Shown: positions 6,961-16,170, counted from the stretch's first letter. The stretch is 64,000 nt of DNA from Achromobacter aegrifaciens (GCF_902859735.1 NZ_CADIJY010000017.1:36273-100272), one strand, 5' to 3'. Notes: generated from the letters alone by a model not told the origin. A program made the numbers and translations.

Positions 6961-8703
6961 TTGAAATCCCTGAACCGCTACACGGTGGCCTATGTCATCG
7001 GCGTGCTCATCCCGGTCAGCGCGCTGATAGGCATTCAACTTACGCATAGCTGGCGGGCCCACGCGGCGGCGCGCGATGCCATGTCGAGCCTGGGCGTCGT
7101 CCAGGGCACGCTGGAGGCGATGGCTACCGTCCTGATGGAACGCGGTTCGATGAATGCGGCGCTGATTGAAGGCCAGCCGGTATCCGAGGCCAGACAGCAA
7201 GAACTACAACTCGCGCGCAACGCCAGCGACAACAGAATTGCCGAGCTGCTGGAACTGCACCGAACCCGCAGCTGCGACAGTTGCAGGGATGTCCGAGCCA
7301 CCGTCCAGCACATCGCGCGGACCCTGGTCCAACACCGCGCCGCCGCAGATCGGCTCATCGCCAGGCCGCGTGCGCTGATCAGCGCGCAAGAGCTGAATGA
7401 CGTGGTGGTCATCATGGCCGGGCTCATTCCCGCTCTCGAGGAAACCGCGCTCGACAACTCGGCCGTCGTGATCCGACATGAAGTCGAAAGCCCCGGCCTC
7501 ATGACCATTGCCATGCTTGCAGCAGGCCTGCGCGAACAAGCCGGCCTGCTGGGATCCTCCTTCATGCCCGCACAGGTTCAGCGTCGCCCCCTCAGTGACT
7601 TGGAAACGCAACGCATCGAACAGCAGCTTGGACGCGTTTCGCAATTGCGTGCGTTGCTTGAAGTACAGCTTTCCACCCATGCGGACCTCGAGACGCGCGC
7701 TTATCCCCGAGTTCAGTTTGAGTACTTTGGCGCAGGCCTGGAGTACATCGAAACCTTGCGCCACACGCCGCCTTCAAGCGCTGACTCGCCCAGTCCGCAG
7801 GCGGGCACGCAGGAGCGTTATGTTCCGCTGATGCAATCCATCGTCGACTTCCGCGATGAAGTGCTGAGCGTATTGGAAAAGCTCCTGGAACGGCAACGCG
7901 TCAACGCGGTGACGGAACTGGTCACGACCACAGCGGTCGCCATCGTGCTGTTGCTGGCCGCCACCTGGGGATTCACCAAGTTCCGCTGGCGTCTGATACG
8001 ACCATTCGTCGTGGCCACCGAAATCATCAACTCCATCAATGACAACGCCCCCGCGCCAATCTCCGGCGCCGGCTATCGGAAGGAAGTCCGCGGCCTGTTC
8101 GACGCCATTCAGAGATTGAAGGAGGACGCCATCGCCAAGTCCCGGACAGAGCATGAACGCGAGCGGCTCATCGCCGATCTGGCGACCTTGGCGGAGACAG
8201 ACTTCCTCACGGGGCTGCTCAACCGTCGCGCATTTCACGTCCGCGCCGTAGCCTTGTGCGCAAGCCTGCATGAGCCGGAACAGATGCTGACTTTGATCGT
8301 CTTCGACATCGATCATTTCAAGCGGATCAACGATTCCTACGGCCACGCCGGCGGCGACAACGTGCTGGTGGCGGTGGCCCAGGCATGCCATCAGACATGG
8401 CGGCGCACCGACATCGTTGCGCGCATCGGCGGCGAAGAATTCGCGGTGCTATGCACGGTTCCCAGCATGGCGCAAGCAAGCGCAATGGCGCAGAGCATGC
8501 GCCGCCGCATCGAACGCCTGACGGTCCCTGCCGACGGCAGGACCATAACGTCGATCACTAGCAGCTTTGGCGTGGTCTGCGCGCGGGCAGATGAAATCAG
8601 GGATATCGACGCGTTGCTGAAGCAAGCGGACGCACTGCTCTATCGCGCCAAGGCCTCTGGCCGCAACTGTGTCATCACGCAGTCCGACAACGCGGCGCGA
8701 TAA
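6961..8703 (+). CDS. Membrane diguanylate cyclase (GGDEF) with periplasmic sensor
   Basis: 580 aa. A signal anchor near residues 8-26 and a second membrane segment near 322-340 bracket a periplasmic region of about 290 residues. That region is helical, with an ERGSMNAAL stretch reminiscent of NIT-type sensors and a CxxC pair (Cys105, Cys108). The C-terminal GGDEF domain has DFLTGLLNRRAF, FDIDHFKRIND and the signature GGEEF (490-494). RRTD (481-484), five residues before it, is an intact inhibitory I-site. It should make cyclic di-GMP from GTP under product feedback. The start is TTG with no clear ribosome-binding site, so the exact N-terminus is uncertain. Confidence 0.87.
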   Translation: MKSLNRYTVAYVIGVLIPVSALIGIQLTHSWRAHAAARDAMSSLGVVQGTLEAMATVLMERGSMNAALIEGQPVSEARQQELQLARNASDNRIAELLELHRTRSCDSCRDVRATVQHIARTLVQHRAAADRLIARPRALISAQELNDVVVIMAGLIPALEETALDNSAVVIRHEVESPGLMTIAMLAAGLREQAGLLGSSFMPAQVQRRPLSDLETQRIEQQLGRVSQLRALLEVQLSTHADLETRAYPRVQFEYFGAGLEYIETLRHTPPSSADSPSPQAGTQERYVPLMQSIVDFRDEVLSVLEKLLERQRVNAVTELVTTTAVAIVLLLAATWGFTKFRWRLIRPFVVATEIINSINDNAPAPISGAGYRKEVRGLFDAIQRLKEDAIAKSRTEHERERLIADLATLAETDFLTGLLNRRAFHVRAVALCASLHEPEQMLTLIVFDIDHFKRINDSYGHAGGDNVLVAVAQACHQTWRRTDIVARIGGEEFAVLCTVPSMAQASAMAQSMRRRIERLTVPADGRTITSITSSFGVVCARADEIRDIDALLKQADALLYRAKASGRNCVITQSDNAAR

Positions 8704-8725
8704 ATCGATGGATGGCTTTCACCTG

Positions 8726-8747
8726 CGCCGCGCGGGCTTGCGCGGCG
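8726..8747 (+). terminator. GC-rich hairpin after the diguanylate cyclase
   Basis: CGCCGCGC (8726-8733) and GCGCGGCG (8740-8747) form an 8-bp stem with a 6-base loop, 22 bases after the stop. There is no T-run after it, so termination is uncertain. Confidence 0.3.
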
Positions 8748-8774
8748 TGATCTACGGTCGCCTACAAAATAGGA

Positions 8775-8836
8775 AAAAGTGCTTGGCGGAACAAAATTTC
8801 TGTCTTTTGTCGCGCGCAGCGCGTCCGTATAGTCCG
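8775..8836 (+). promoter_or_regulatory. Shared upstream element, copy C (chemoreceptor promoter)
   Basis: AAAAGT (8775-8780), AATTTCTGTCTTTT in the middle, GCGTCCG, then TATAGT (8828-8833). The spacing of 53 bases equals that of copies A and B upstream of the transporter, and 32 of 62 columns are identical in all three copies. The chemoreceptor ATG lies 58 bases downstream of the TATAGT. This suggests common control of the chemoreceptor and the transporter operon (inference). Confidence 0.5.
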
Positions 8837-8885
8837 GACAGCGTGAACCGAATACAGAGATTCCATTTTTGAAAGCGAAATTGAA

Positions 8886-10520
8886 ATGAAGCCATCAAAG
8901 CTGAAGATGCGTACTCGCCTTGCCATGGGTTTTGCGATGATCATGGTGGCGCTGCTGGTGTCCGGCGTTCTCGGCGCGTTTGGCATCCGGGCGTTGGAGC
9001 AGGATGTCTATCAGATCACCTCGATCAACAACGAACAGCGGCGCCTGGCGATCGACATGCGCTACCAAGTCCAGGAACAGGCCATCGCGATCCGCAACAT
9101 TCTGCTCCTCACGGATCCGTCGGTGCTGAAGGCCGAATTACTGCGGGCAAATGAAGCGGAGAAACTCTACAACGAATCTCGAGACAAGCTGGGCGGCATG
9201 TTCTCAAGCCGCTCTGGCACCACCAACGACGAAAGGCGTCTGTTCGCCGCCGCCGGCGTTGCACAACAAGACATGCGTTCGCAGTTCGTGCGTGTCATGG
9301 AAGAAGGATTGAACGGCGACCGCCAGAACGCGCAACATCTGCTGGAAGAGGAACTGCGGCCCAAGCAACGCGTGCTCCAGGAAACGCTTTCCACACTCGC
9401 GGCGCTCGAAACGCAGATCAACGACGCACGCGCGGCGGATACCCGAACGTTCGCGAACCAGTTGCAATGGGCTGTAGGAACGACCGTCATGATCGCGCTG
9501 CTACTTGGGGTGCTTGCTGGCTGTCTCACGGCGCGCAGCATCCTGCGCCAGCTGGGTGGCGATCCCGGCGATGCACAAGTCCTGGCGGTAAGCATCGCGG
9601 ATGGCGATCTGACCAGCCGACTGCAGCTCGATTCCCGCTATGACCACAGCTTGATGCATGGTCTGGAATCCATGCGATCACGTCTATCCAGAATCGTCGA
9701 TGCAATCAAATCGTCGGCTTCGTCGATTTCGACGGCTGCTGGTCAGATTGCCCAGGGCAATGCAGACCTGTCGCACCGTACCGAGGAGCAGGCCGCCTCT
9801 CTGGAAGAAACCGCCGCCAGCATCGAACAGCTGACGTCCACCGTGCGACTGAATCAAGACAACGCGGCAAGCGGAGACGAAGTAGCCATTGAAGGAGCCA
9901 AGGCAGCCGAGAAAGCTGGCAGCGTGGTGTCCGAGATGCTCGCAGCCATGACAGAGATTTCCGCCAACTCCGAAAAGGTCGCTCAGATCGTGTCGCTGAT
10001 CGAGAGCATTGCATTTCAGACGAACATACTTGCGTTGAACGCTGCGGTGGAAGCCGCCAGGGCCGGGGATCAAGGCCGCGGCTTCGCCGTGGTCGCCGGC
10101 GAGGTCCGGGCGCTGGCTCAACGCAGCGCCACATCCGCAAGGGAAATCAAAGACCTGATCGAGACCTCCACTTCCGTGGTCCAGGCCGGACGGGATCTCG
10201 CCGCGCGTGCTGGCCGGGACATGGAGGACGTCGTGACCTCGGTGATGCACATGAAGACAATAACCGGAGAGATCGCCACCGCGTCGCGCGAACAAGCCAT
10301 AGGTATCGAACAGGTCAACGTCGCCATCGCGCAACTGGACTCCGTGACGCAGCAGAACGCGGCATTGGTCGAGGAATCAGCTGCCGCGGCGCATTCCATG
10401 GCGGAACAGGCGCGCGACCTGCTGCATGCGGTCGAAGTGTTCAAGACGGCATCGTCCCAGTCCCCGCGGCATGTGCCGATGGCGGAGCCGACCCTCATCG
10501 CGTTTGCGGCCTCTACGTAA
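8886..10520 (+). CDS. Methyl-accepting chemotaxis protein
   Basis: 544 aa chemoreceptor. A first membrane helix at about 13-35 and a second at about 195-217 enclose a helical periplasmic domain of the four-helix-bundle type. A HAMP segment ([12 protein letters not shown]) and a long cytoplasmic coiled coil follow. The signalling tip is intact: [20 protein letters not shown] followed by [17 protein letters not shown]. The C-terminus ends in IAFAAST without a CheR/CheB-docking pentapeptide (xWxxF type), so adaptation would rely on other receptors. It follows the diguanylate cyclase on the same strand but has its own upstream element, shared with the transporter operon. The ligand is unknown. 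Confidence 0.92.
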   Translation: MKPSKLKMRTRLAMGFAMIMVALLVSGVLGAFGIRALEQDVYQITSINNEQRRLAIDMRYQVQEQAIAIRNILLLTDPSVLKAELLRANEAEKLYNESRDKLGGMFSSRSGTTNDERRLFAAAGVAQQDMRSQFVRVMEEGLNGDRQNAQHLLEEELRPKQRVLQETLSTLAALETQINDARAADTRTFANQLQWAVGTTVMIALLLGVLAGCLTARSILRQLGGDPGDAQVLAVSIADGDLTSRLQLDSRYDHSLMHGLESMRSRLSRIVDAIKSSASSISTAAGQIAQGNADLSHRTEEQAASLEETAASIEQLTSTVRLNQDNAASGDEVAIEGAKAAEKAGSVVSEMLAAMTEISANSEKVAQIVSLIESIAFQTNILALNAAVEAARAGDQGRGFAVVAGEVRALAQRSATSAREIKDLIETSTSVVQAGRDLAARAGRDMEDVVTSVMHMKTITGEIATASREQAIGIEQVNVAIAQLDSVTQQNAALVEESAAAAHSMAEQARDLLHAVEVFKTASSQSPRHVPMAEPTLIAFAAST

Positions 10521-10637
10521 GAGAGCAACACGAATGGACCGGCTGCAACGCGCGCCGGTCCAGCAGCGGCTTCAACCCGGCCACAAGCCGAGTCCATAGC
10601 CAGGTCATGAACCACAATGATCAAGAAGCAAAAAAAA

Positions 10638-10662
10638 CGCCGCTAGAAATAGCGGCGTTTTT
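10638..10662. terminator. Bidirectional intrinsic terminator
   Basis: CGCCGCTA (10638-10645), loop GAAA, TAGCGGCG (10650-10657), then TTTTT, with an A-run on the left arm. It can end the chemoreceptor transcript on the plus strand and the tRNA-Lys transcript coming from the right. Confidence 0.85.
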
Positions 10663-10712
10663 CTTGAGTACAGCAATGCTTGGACAGCCATTGCTTTGTA
10701 CGAGAATTGGGG

Positions 10713-10788
10713 TGGTGGGTTGTGCGAGACTCGAACTCGCGACCAACGGATTAAAAGTCCGCTGCTCTACCGACTGAGCTAACAACCC
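10713..10788 (-). tRNA. tRNA-Lys (anticodon TTT)
   Basis: The minus strand reads GGGTTGTTAGCTCAG as acceptor and D-arm, an anticodon loop ACTTTTAAT with anticodon TTT, a T-arm GCGAGTTCGAGTCTCGC, and an acceptor 3' strand ACAACCC followed by A and an encoded CCA. It is 76 nt with the CCA, and all arms pair. It decodes AAA/AAG. Its promoter is at 10803-10831 and the terminator at 10638-10662 lies downstream. Confidence 0.97.
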
Positions 10789-10802
10789 GACCGAAGCCAG
10801 AA

Positions 10803-10831
10803 ATTATGGCCGATTTGGCGCCGTTTGTCAA
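10803..10831 (-). promoter_or_regulatory. Sigma-70 promoter of tRNA-Lys
   Basis: On the minus strand, TTGACA (10826-10831) and CATAAT (10803-10808) are separated by exactly 17 bases. The -10 ends 14 bases before the tRNA 5' end. Confidence 0.85.
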
Positions 10832-10876
10832 AATTCGGTGCAAGGCCCCAACCCATAACTTCCACCGAGCAACAAA

Positions 10877-10899
10877 AACGGCCGCTCGCGGCGGCCGTT
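10877..10899 (-). terminator. Intrinsic terminator of the metNIQ operon
   Basis: An AACGGCCGC/GCGGCCGTT stem with a 5-base loop is followed on the minus strand by TTTTTGTTG. It lies 22 bases after the metQ stop. Confidence 0.85.
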
Positions 10900-10921
10900 C
10901 CTGGAGCTGGCGGTGCTGGGC

Positions 10922-11719
10922 TTACCAGGCGGCCACCACCGCGCCCTTGTACTTGGTCTCGATGAACTGCTTCACGGCCGGGCTGTGATAGATGGCGATC
11001 AGCTTGGCGAACTCGGGACGGCCCTTGTCCTTTTCACGTACGACCAACACATTGGCGTACGGCGAGTCGGGCGATTCCTGGGCGATGGCGTCCTTGGCGG
11101 GATTCAGGCCGGCTTCCAGCGCAAAGTTGGTATTCACGGCCGACGCATCGGTGTCATCCAGCGAGCGCGGCAACTGAGCAGCGTCGAGTTCGATGAAGCG
11201 CAGTTTCTTGGGGTTCTCGACCACGTCGATCGGGGTCGCCTTCAGGCCGACATCGGGACGCAGCTTGATCAAGCCGTTGGCCTGCAGCAACAGCAGGGCG
11301 CGGCCGCCATTGGTCGGATCGTTCGGCAGCGCAATGCGGGCGCCTTCCTTCAGCTCGGACAGCGACTTGATCTTCTTGCTGTAGATGCCGATGGGGAAAA
11401 TCACCGTCTTGGCGATGCTGACCAGCTTGTAGCCGCGGTCGGCGTTGGCGTTGTCCAGATAGGGCTGGTGCTGGTAGCTGTTGGCGTCCAGGTCGCCCGA
11501 GGACAGCGCGACGTTGGGCTGCACGTAGTCGGTGAATTCGATGACCTGGATGTTCAGGCCCTGCTTGGCGGCTTCCTGCTTCACCACATCAAAGATCTGG
11601 GCGTGCGGGCCGGCGGTCACGCCGATCTTCAGCGGCTTGTCCTGGGCCAGCGCGGGCTGGGCGAAAACGGCGGCGCCGAGTGCGAACGCGGCCAGCGACT
11701 TCAAAACCTTGATGCTCAT
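10922..11719 (-). CDS. metQ: D-methionine ABC transporter, substrate-binding protein MetQ
   Basis: 265 aa. A Sec signal peptide ends near residue 25 (FAQPALAQ, then DKPLKIG). The mature part is a NlpA/MetQ-type binding protein: KIGVTAGPHAQIFDVVK, FTDYVQPNVAL, DANSYQHQPYLD. No Cys sits at the cleavage site, so it appears to be periplasmic rather than a lipoprotein as in E. coli. It captures methionine and delivers it to MetI/MetN. It is the last gene of the operon metN-metI-metQ, 55 bases after metI, with a terminator behind it. Confidence 0.92.
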   Translation of the reverse strand: MSIKVLKSLAAFALGAAVFAQPALAQDKPLKIGVTAGPHAQIFDVVKQEAAKQGLNIQVIEFTDYVQPNVALSSGDLDANSYQHQPYLDNANADRGYKLVSIAKTVIFPIGIYSKKIKSLSELKEGARIALPNDPTNGGRALLLLQANGLIKLRPDVGLKATPIDVVENPKKLRFIELDAAQLPRSLDDTDASAVNTNFALEAGLNPAKDAIAQESPDSPYANVLVVREKDKGRPEFAKLIAIYHSPAVKQFIETKYKGAVVAAW

Positions 11720-11774
11720 GTTGCAGTATCCCGAATGTCGGAAGTGAGGAGAAATGGATGCGGCGCCGGCAGGA

Positions 11775-12428
11775 TCAGCGATGCGAGATGCGGCGCACGT
11801 AACGGTCGCCCAGGCTCTGGATCACCTGGACCAGGACGATCAGCACGATGACGACTGCGGCCATCACGTCGGACTGGAAGCGCTGGTAGCCGTAGCGGAT
11901 GGCCAGGTCGCCCAGGCCGCCTCCGCCGATGGCGCCGGCCATGGCCGAATAACCGATCAGGCTGACGACAGTGACGACCGTGGCTGCGATGAGGCCGGGC
12001 AAGGATTCGGGCAGCAGCACCTTCATGATGATCTGCATGGGCGACGCGCCCATGGCGCGCGCCGCGGTAATCAGCCCCGGGTCGACTTCGCGCATGGCGT
12101 TTTCGGCGATGCGGGCCATGAACGGAATCGCGGCAACCGACAAGGGCACGATGGCGGCGGTGGTGCCGATGGAGGTCTGGGCCACCAGGCGCGTGAACGG
12201 GATGATCGCAACCATCAGGATGACGAACGGCACCGAACGCGTGGCGTTGATCGCCGCGCCCAGCACATGGTTGACGGACTGGTTCTCGAGCATGTTGCCG
12301 CGGGCCGTCACCGTCAGGATCACGCCCAGCGGAATGCCGATCACCACCGCGATGGCGCTGGCCACGCCCACCATCAGCAGGGTGTCAAGCAGCGACGTAA
12401 TAAGCAGGTCGATCAGTTGCGGACTCAT
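11775..12428 (-). CDS. metI: Methionine ABC transporter permease MetI
   Basis: 217 aa, the usual MetI length, with five or six membrane segments and the permease EAA loop AARAMGASPMQIIMKVLLPE. IGYSAMAGAIGGGGLGDLA near the C-terminus is characteristic of MetI. It forms the inner-membrane channel for methionine. The start overlaps the end of metN by 44 bases, so the two are translationally coupled. Confidence 0.93.
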   Translation of the reverse strand: MSPQLIDLLITSLLDTLLMVGVASAIAVVIGIPLGVILTVTARGNMLENQSVNHVLGAAINATRSVPFVILMVAIIPFTRLVAQTSIGTTAAIVPLSVAAIPFMARIAENAMREVDPGLITAARAMGASPMQIIMKVLLPESLPGLIAATVVTVVSLIGYSAMAGAIGGGGLGDLAIRYGYQRFQSDVMAAVVIVLIVLVQVIQSLGDRYVRRISHR

Positions 12429-13473
12429 GAGCTATTTCTTCAACGGTAATGTCACGGGCGGCCAGCGCGGCAATCGCGTCCTTGACCGATGCGGGCGCGC
12501 CTTGGGCCAGCACGAACATCGTGCCCACGGCCACGCCCTGGATGTCTTCCACGCGCGCCTGGATCAGGCCCACGTCCAGCGAATACTGCTTGTACAGGTC
12601 GGACAGGAAGGAGCCCGACGCGTCGGTGCCGGTCAGCGACAGGCGCAGCAGACGCACGGCCTGGCCCGGCTTGGCGGCGGCAAGCGCCTGGATGCGCTCC
12701 TTGACCGCGGCCAGCGTGGCGTCGGTCAGGTCGGACGCGGTGGCGGCCGACACCATGGCGCGGGTCACTTCGTGGCGCGGCTGCGCGAACACTTCGCGCG
12801 TGCTGCCCATTTCGACGACTTCGCCCTGCGACAGCACGGCGACGCGATCGCAGACCTCGCGCACGACTTCCATCTGGTGCGTGATCATGACCACGGTCAC
12901 GCCGGTCTTGCGGTTGATGTCGCGCAGCAAGGCCAGGATGTTGTGGGTGGTTTCCGGATCCAGTGCGGACGTGGCTTCGTCGCTGAGCAGCACGTCCGGA
13001 TTGTTGGCCAGGGCGCGGGCAATGCCGACGCGCTGCTTCTGGCCGCCACTGATCTGGCTGGGATAGCGGTCGCGCAGATGCTCCAGGCCCACCAGCGCCA
13101 GCAGGCGCTCGACGCGGGCCGGAATCTCGGCCTTGGCCACGCCGGCAATTTCCAGCGGCAGCGCAACATTGCCGTACACCGTGCGGCGCGACAGCAGGTT
13201 GAACCCCTGGAACACCATGCCGATGCGGCGGCGTTGCTCGCGCAACTGCGCCTCGTTCAAGCCGGTCAGGGACTGGCCGCCGATGGCGATCGATCCTTCA
13301 TTGGGCCGCTCCAGCAAGTTGATGCACTGGACCAGCGTGCTTTTGCCGGCCCCGCTGGGGCCGATGATGCCGAAGACCTCGCCCTGCTTGATATGCAGGT
13401 TGATGCCGCGCAGCGCCTGGAATTGTCCGTGCGGCGTGGCGTAGGTCTTGGATAGGTTCTCGATCTGAATCAT
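12385..13473 (-). CDS. metN: Methionine ABC transporter ATP-binding protein MetN
   Basis: 362 aa. Walker A is GPSGAGKST, the signature is ISGGQKQRVGIARAL and Walker B is VLLSDEATSALD, with the switch His in MITHQMEV. The region after about residue 240 corresponds to the NIL domain, which binds methionine and inhibits transport when the pool is full. First gene of metNIQ. The 200-base region upstream holds no SAM-riboswitch-like structure that I can see. Confidence 0.94.
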   Translation of the reverse strand: MIQIENLSKTYATPHGQFQALRGINLHIKQGEVFGIIGPSGAGKSTLVQCINLLERPNEGSIAIGGQSLTGLNEAQLREQRRRIGMVFQGFNLLSRRTVYGNVALPLEIAGVAKAEIPARVERLLALVGLEHLRDRYPSQISGGQKQRVGIARALANNPDVLLSDEATSALDPETTHNILALLRDINRKTGVTVVMITHQMEVVREVCDRVAVLSQGEVVEMGSTREVFAQPRHEVTRAMVSAATASDLTDATLAAVKERIQALAAAKPGQAVRLLRLSLTGTDASGSFLSDLYKQYSLDVGLIQARVEDIQGVAVGTMFVLAQGAPASVKDAIAALAARDITVEEIAHESATDRPAYYVAA

Positions 13474-13606
13474 GGCAAGCGATTTTGTATCTTTTCTCTT
13501 CTACAGAGAACGACTGTTTCTTTCATTTTTTATAACTACAAGTAATATAAGAGCCCGTACCCGCGCCCGGTTGCGTCCCTAAGGAGCACACGCCATAACG
13601 CGGAAA

Positions 13607-13640
13607 GGGCAGTCAGGAAGGAAAGCCTTCCTGACTGCCC
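13607..13640 (-). terminator. Long perfect hairpin downstream of the GH31 gene
   Basis: GGGCAGTCAGGAAGG (13607-13621) and CCTTCCTGACTGCCC (13626-13640) form a perfect 15-bp stem with an AAAG loop. It lies 32 bases after the GH31 stop on the minus strand and separates it from the metN promoter region. The following T-run is short (CTTTCC). Confidence 0.7.
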
Positions 13641-13672
13641 ATTTTGTGCCGGACCGGCCGCAGCCGGCTTTT

Positions 13673-15898
13673 TCAGCGTGCGCGCGAGATGCGGACTTCC
13701 GCGCCGCGGCGCTTGACTTCCAGGCCCTCGGACGGAGAGATGCGCAGGCCTTCCAGCCCCTTGATGTAGCTGGAGCCTTGCATCTGCATCACGCGGATCT
13801 TGTTGCGCATGACGACCGGGTTATGCACCGGCATGCCGAACATCCAGACCTCGTCCAGGATGCGGGCCGAGTTGAACTCGCCGGTATGCTGCGCCGCCGG
13901 TCCAAGACAGAGCATGTGCCCTTCGCGGCCGAAAACCGGAAACTGGCCCAGTTCGCAATCGATGGTCCAGGTGGTGCCGCCTTCGTAGCGGTGCCCGGTG
14001 TTCAGGTCCCACCAGGCCTCGCCCTTGGGCAGGTACACGCGCACCTGCTTGCCGGGTTCGGTCACCGGCGCCACCAGCAGGGCCGGACCCAGCAGGTATT
14101 GCAGGTCCCAGTCATGCGCGTGCGGATCGTTCGGGAACGACATCGCCATGGAACGCTGCACCGGCAAGCCGGTGCGCGCCGAGTCCTCGATGGCGCCAAG
14201 CACGTAAGGCACCAGGCGGTAACGCCACTGCATCCAGGTCTTGGCATGCGCCAGGGTTTCTTCGCCGAAGTCCCATGGCATCAGGCCTTCCACGCCCTGG
14301 AAAGCGAAGTTCGACGAGAACACGCCGGCGGTCAGCCAGCGCAGGTACAGCTCGGGCGTCATGCCGGCGCGGTCGCGCGCGGCCGAGCCGATGCCATGCA
14401 CCTGGACGGGCAAGCCGCTGGCGCCGATCGACAACGCGGTGCGCAGGGTGTGACGCAGCCCTTCCCAGGTGTTTTCAACCTGCGGCCCCACTTGCCACGG
14501 CAGACGCTGGGCGGCGGGGAACAGATCGGAGCTGGGCACCACGCCTTCCGGCGGCACCTTCAGGCCGGCGACCGCATCGAACAGCGCGCGGCGCACCAGC
14601 AGCGGATACATGCTGCGCAGCGCAGGACCGGTTTCGCCGTTGCGGGCCGTGACGCCGTCGGGGATGGCGATCTGGGCGTCGCACGCGGGCGCGTCCAGGC
14701 CGTCTTCGACTAATTGGCGATGGCGCTCCACCCACAGGTTGTAGATGTCGCGGTAGGTCAGGTCCAGCAGGCCGTAGGGCTGTCCCGAGGTGGCGGCGGT
14801 GCCGTCGAACACCTGGGCCGAACCGTCGTCCTTGGCCAACAGCCAGCCGCGGTCTTCAAGTTCCTCGAACAGCGGGCTGGTCTTCAGCACGCCCGGGAAG
14901 CCGGAAGCGGCGACATGCACATGGTGCTTATGGAACAGCGCCAGCATCTGCTTGGCGTCCGGGAAACGCTGGGCGTCCCATTCGAAAACCGTCTTGTCCG
15001 ACTGGAAGCCCCAGGCCGCAGGCTGCGCCAGCGTCACGGCATCCACCGGAATCTGGTTTTCGCGCATGCGAGCGACCAAGGCCACGGTGTCCGTGGGCAT
15101 TTCGCCCGGAGCCTGCTGCAGCCACGCGCCCATCGCCCACAGCGAAGGCTGGCCCGCGCGGCCGGTCAAGGCGGTGTACTGATTGAGGATCTCGCCCGGT
15201 TCGCCAGCGAACAGGAACATGTCCAGCACGACGTCGTCCACGGTCAGCACATAGGCGGAGTCCGCAGGCGCCACGCCCACCGAGTGTTCGACGCGGCGCA
15301 TGGTGTTGACGTAGACCCCCCAGCCGCGCGGGCTCCATGCCAAAGGCAGGGCGCGGTGCTCGGGGTCGTCGGACACCACGGATTCTTCGCGGCGGTTCAG
15401 ATCGCCCGGGGTTTCGCCCAGGCCATAGATGCGCTCGTCGGACTGCAGCGTGAAACCCGCCGTCCAGACGGCGTCGTCGGCCTGGTCCAGCGCGTTGTGC
15501 CCGAATGCGGGCGTATGCGCGGATACCTCGGACTCGAACACCCGTTCGTCGTTGCGGTAGATCGCGACGCGCACGGGGTTGGACAGGATTTCCAGGGAGA
15601 CGTCACCCTGGGTGATCCGCCAGCCCTCCCCGTCGTCGCGCGGAGCGATAACGGCTTCGCCCACGGCCTCCTGGCGCGCGAGCAGCATTTCCGCCACGGC
15701 GCGAGCACGCGCGCCGGGCTTGTCATCGGTAAGGTGATTAGCCTCGCCGCAGCGCAGGCGAAAGACGCCAGGCGCATGCGCCTCGACTACCAGATGCAAC
15801 CCATCGCCCGCGTCGAAATCGATGCGACTGGGGCGGGACGTCAGCAGCTCGACGTTTTCGAGCTGGGTAGTATGGGCAAAGTCGAACTTGGGCGGCAC
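13673..15898 (-). CDS. Glycoside hydrolase family 31-like protein, atypical active site
   Basis: 741 aa, soluble. The N-terminal beta domain (FDFAHTTQLENVELL onward), YGLGETPGDLNRR, the (beta/alpha)8 core, and TWEGLRHTLRTALSIGASG followed by MPWDFG match GH31 alpha-glucosidases. The strand holding the nucleophile reads GLDAPACDAQI; Asp407 occupies the nucleophile place of the family's DxNE/DFGE motif, but the rest is changed. The acid/base aspartate of the family's GD(N/C) motif is replaced: the sequence is VGPQVENTW, with Pro472 at the Asp position. Hydrolysis by the normal retaining mechanism is therefore doubtful. The start is GTG, preceded by GGGGGA at 6 bases. No sugar genes are adjacent. 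Confidence 0.78.
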   Translation of the reverse strand: MPPKFDFAHTTQLENVELLTSRPSRIDFDAGDGLHLVVEAHAPGVFRLRCGEANHLTDDKPGARARAVAEMLLARQEAVGEAVIAPRDDGEGWRITQGDVSLEILSNPVRVAIYRNDERVFESEVSAHTPAFGHNALDQADDAVWTAGFTLQSDERIYGLGETPGDLNRREESVVSDDPEHRALPLAWSPRGWGVYVNTMRRVEHSVGVAPADSAYVLTVDDVVLDMFLFAGEPGEILNQYTALTGRAGQPSLWAMGAWLQQAPGEMPTDTVALVARMRENQIPVDAVTLAQPAAWGFQSDKTVFEWDAQRFPDAKQMLALFHKHHVHVAASGFPGVLKTSPLFEELEDRGWLLAKDDGSAQVFDGTAATSGQPYGLLDLTYRDIYNLWVERHRQLVEDGLDAPACDAQIAIPDGVTARNGETGPALRSMYPLLVRRALFDAVAGLKVPPEGVVPSSDLFPAAQRLPWQVGPQVENTWEGLRHTLRTALSIGASGLPVQVHGIGSAARDRAGMTPELYLRWLTAGVFSSNFAFQGVEGLMPWDFGEETLAHAKTWMQWRYRLVPYVLGAIEDSARTGLPVQRSMAMSFPNDPHAHDWDLQYLLGPALLVAPVTEPGKQVRVYLPKGEAWWDLNTGHRYEGGTTWTIDCELGQFPVFGREGHMLCLGPAAQHTGEFNSARILDEVWMFGMPVHNPVVMRNKIRVMQMQGSSYIKGLEGLRISPSEGLEVKRRGAEVRISRAR

Positions 15899-16170
15899 AG
15901 AGCATCCCCCGGCTTAAGCCAAAAACCATCAAAAGACGCTATTTTGACGGATTTGGGCTTTGAAATAAACTCGGTCCCTCATTTGGACTGCGATCTCATC
16001 CATAAAAGGGGTCTAAAGCCTTCGGCCAGCGCCCCCCAAGAGGAGCGGCCGTCGAGCCGCCAAAATGCCAGGTTCGCGGCCAACTCAGGCCAATTTGGCG
16101 CCAAATCCCGGCAATTCCTGCCATTCTACGCCACCCGGGACAAGCTCCCGGCGCCCCTTTCGGCTTTTTT

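Noticed and set aside
13474-13606. SAM or methionine riboswitch upstream of metN
   Set aside because: I could not find a conserved SAM-riboswitch core or stable multi-stem structure; the region is AT-rich with only weak promoter-like hexamers.
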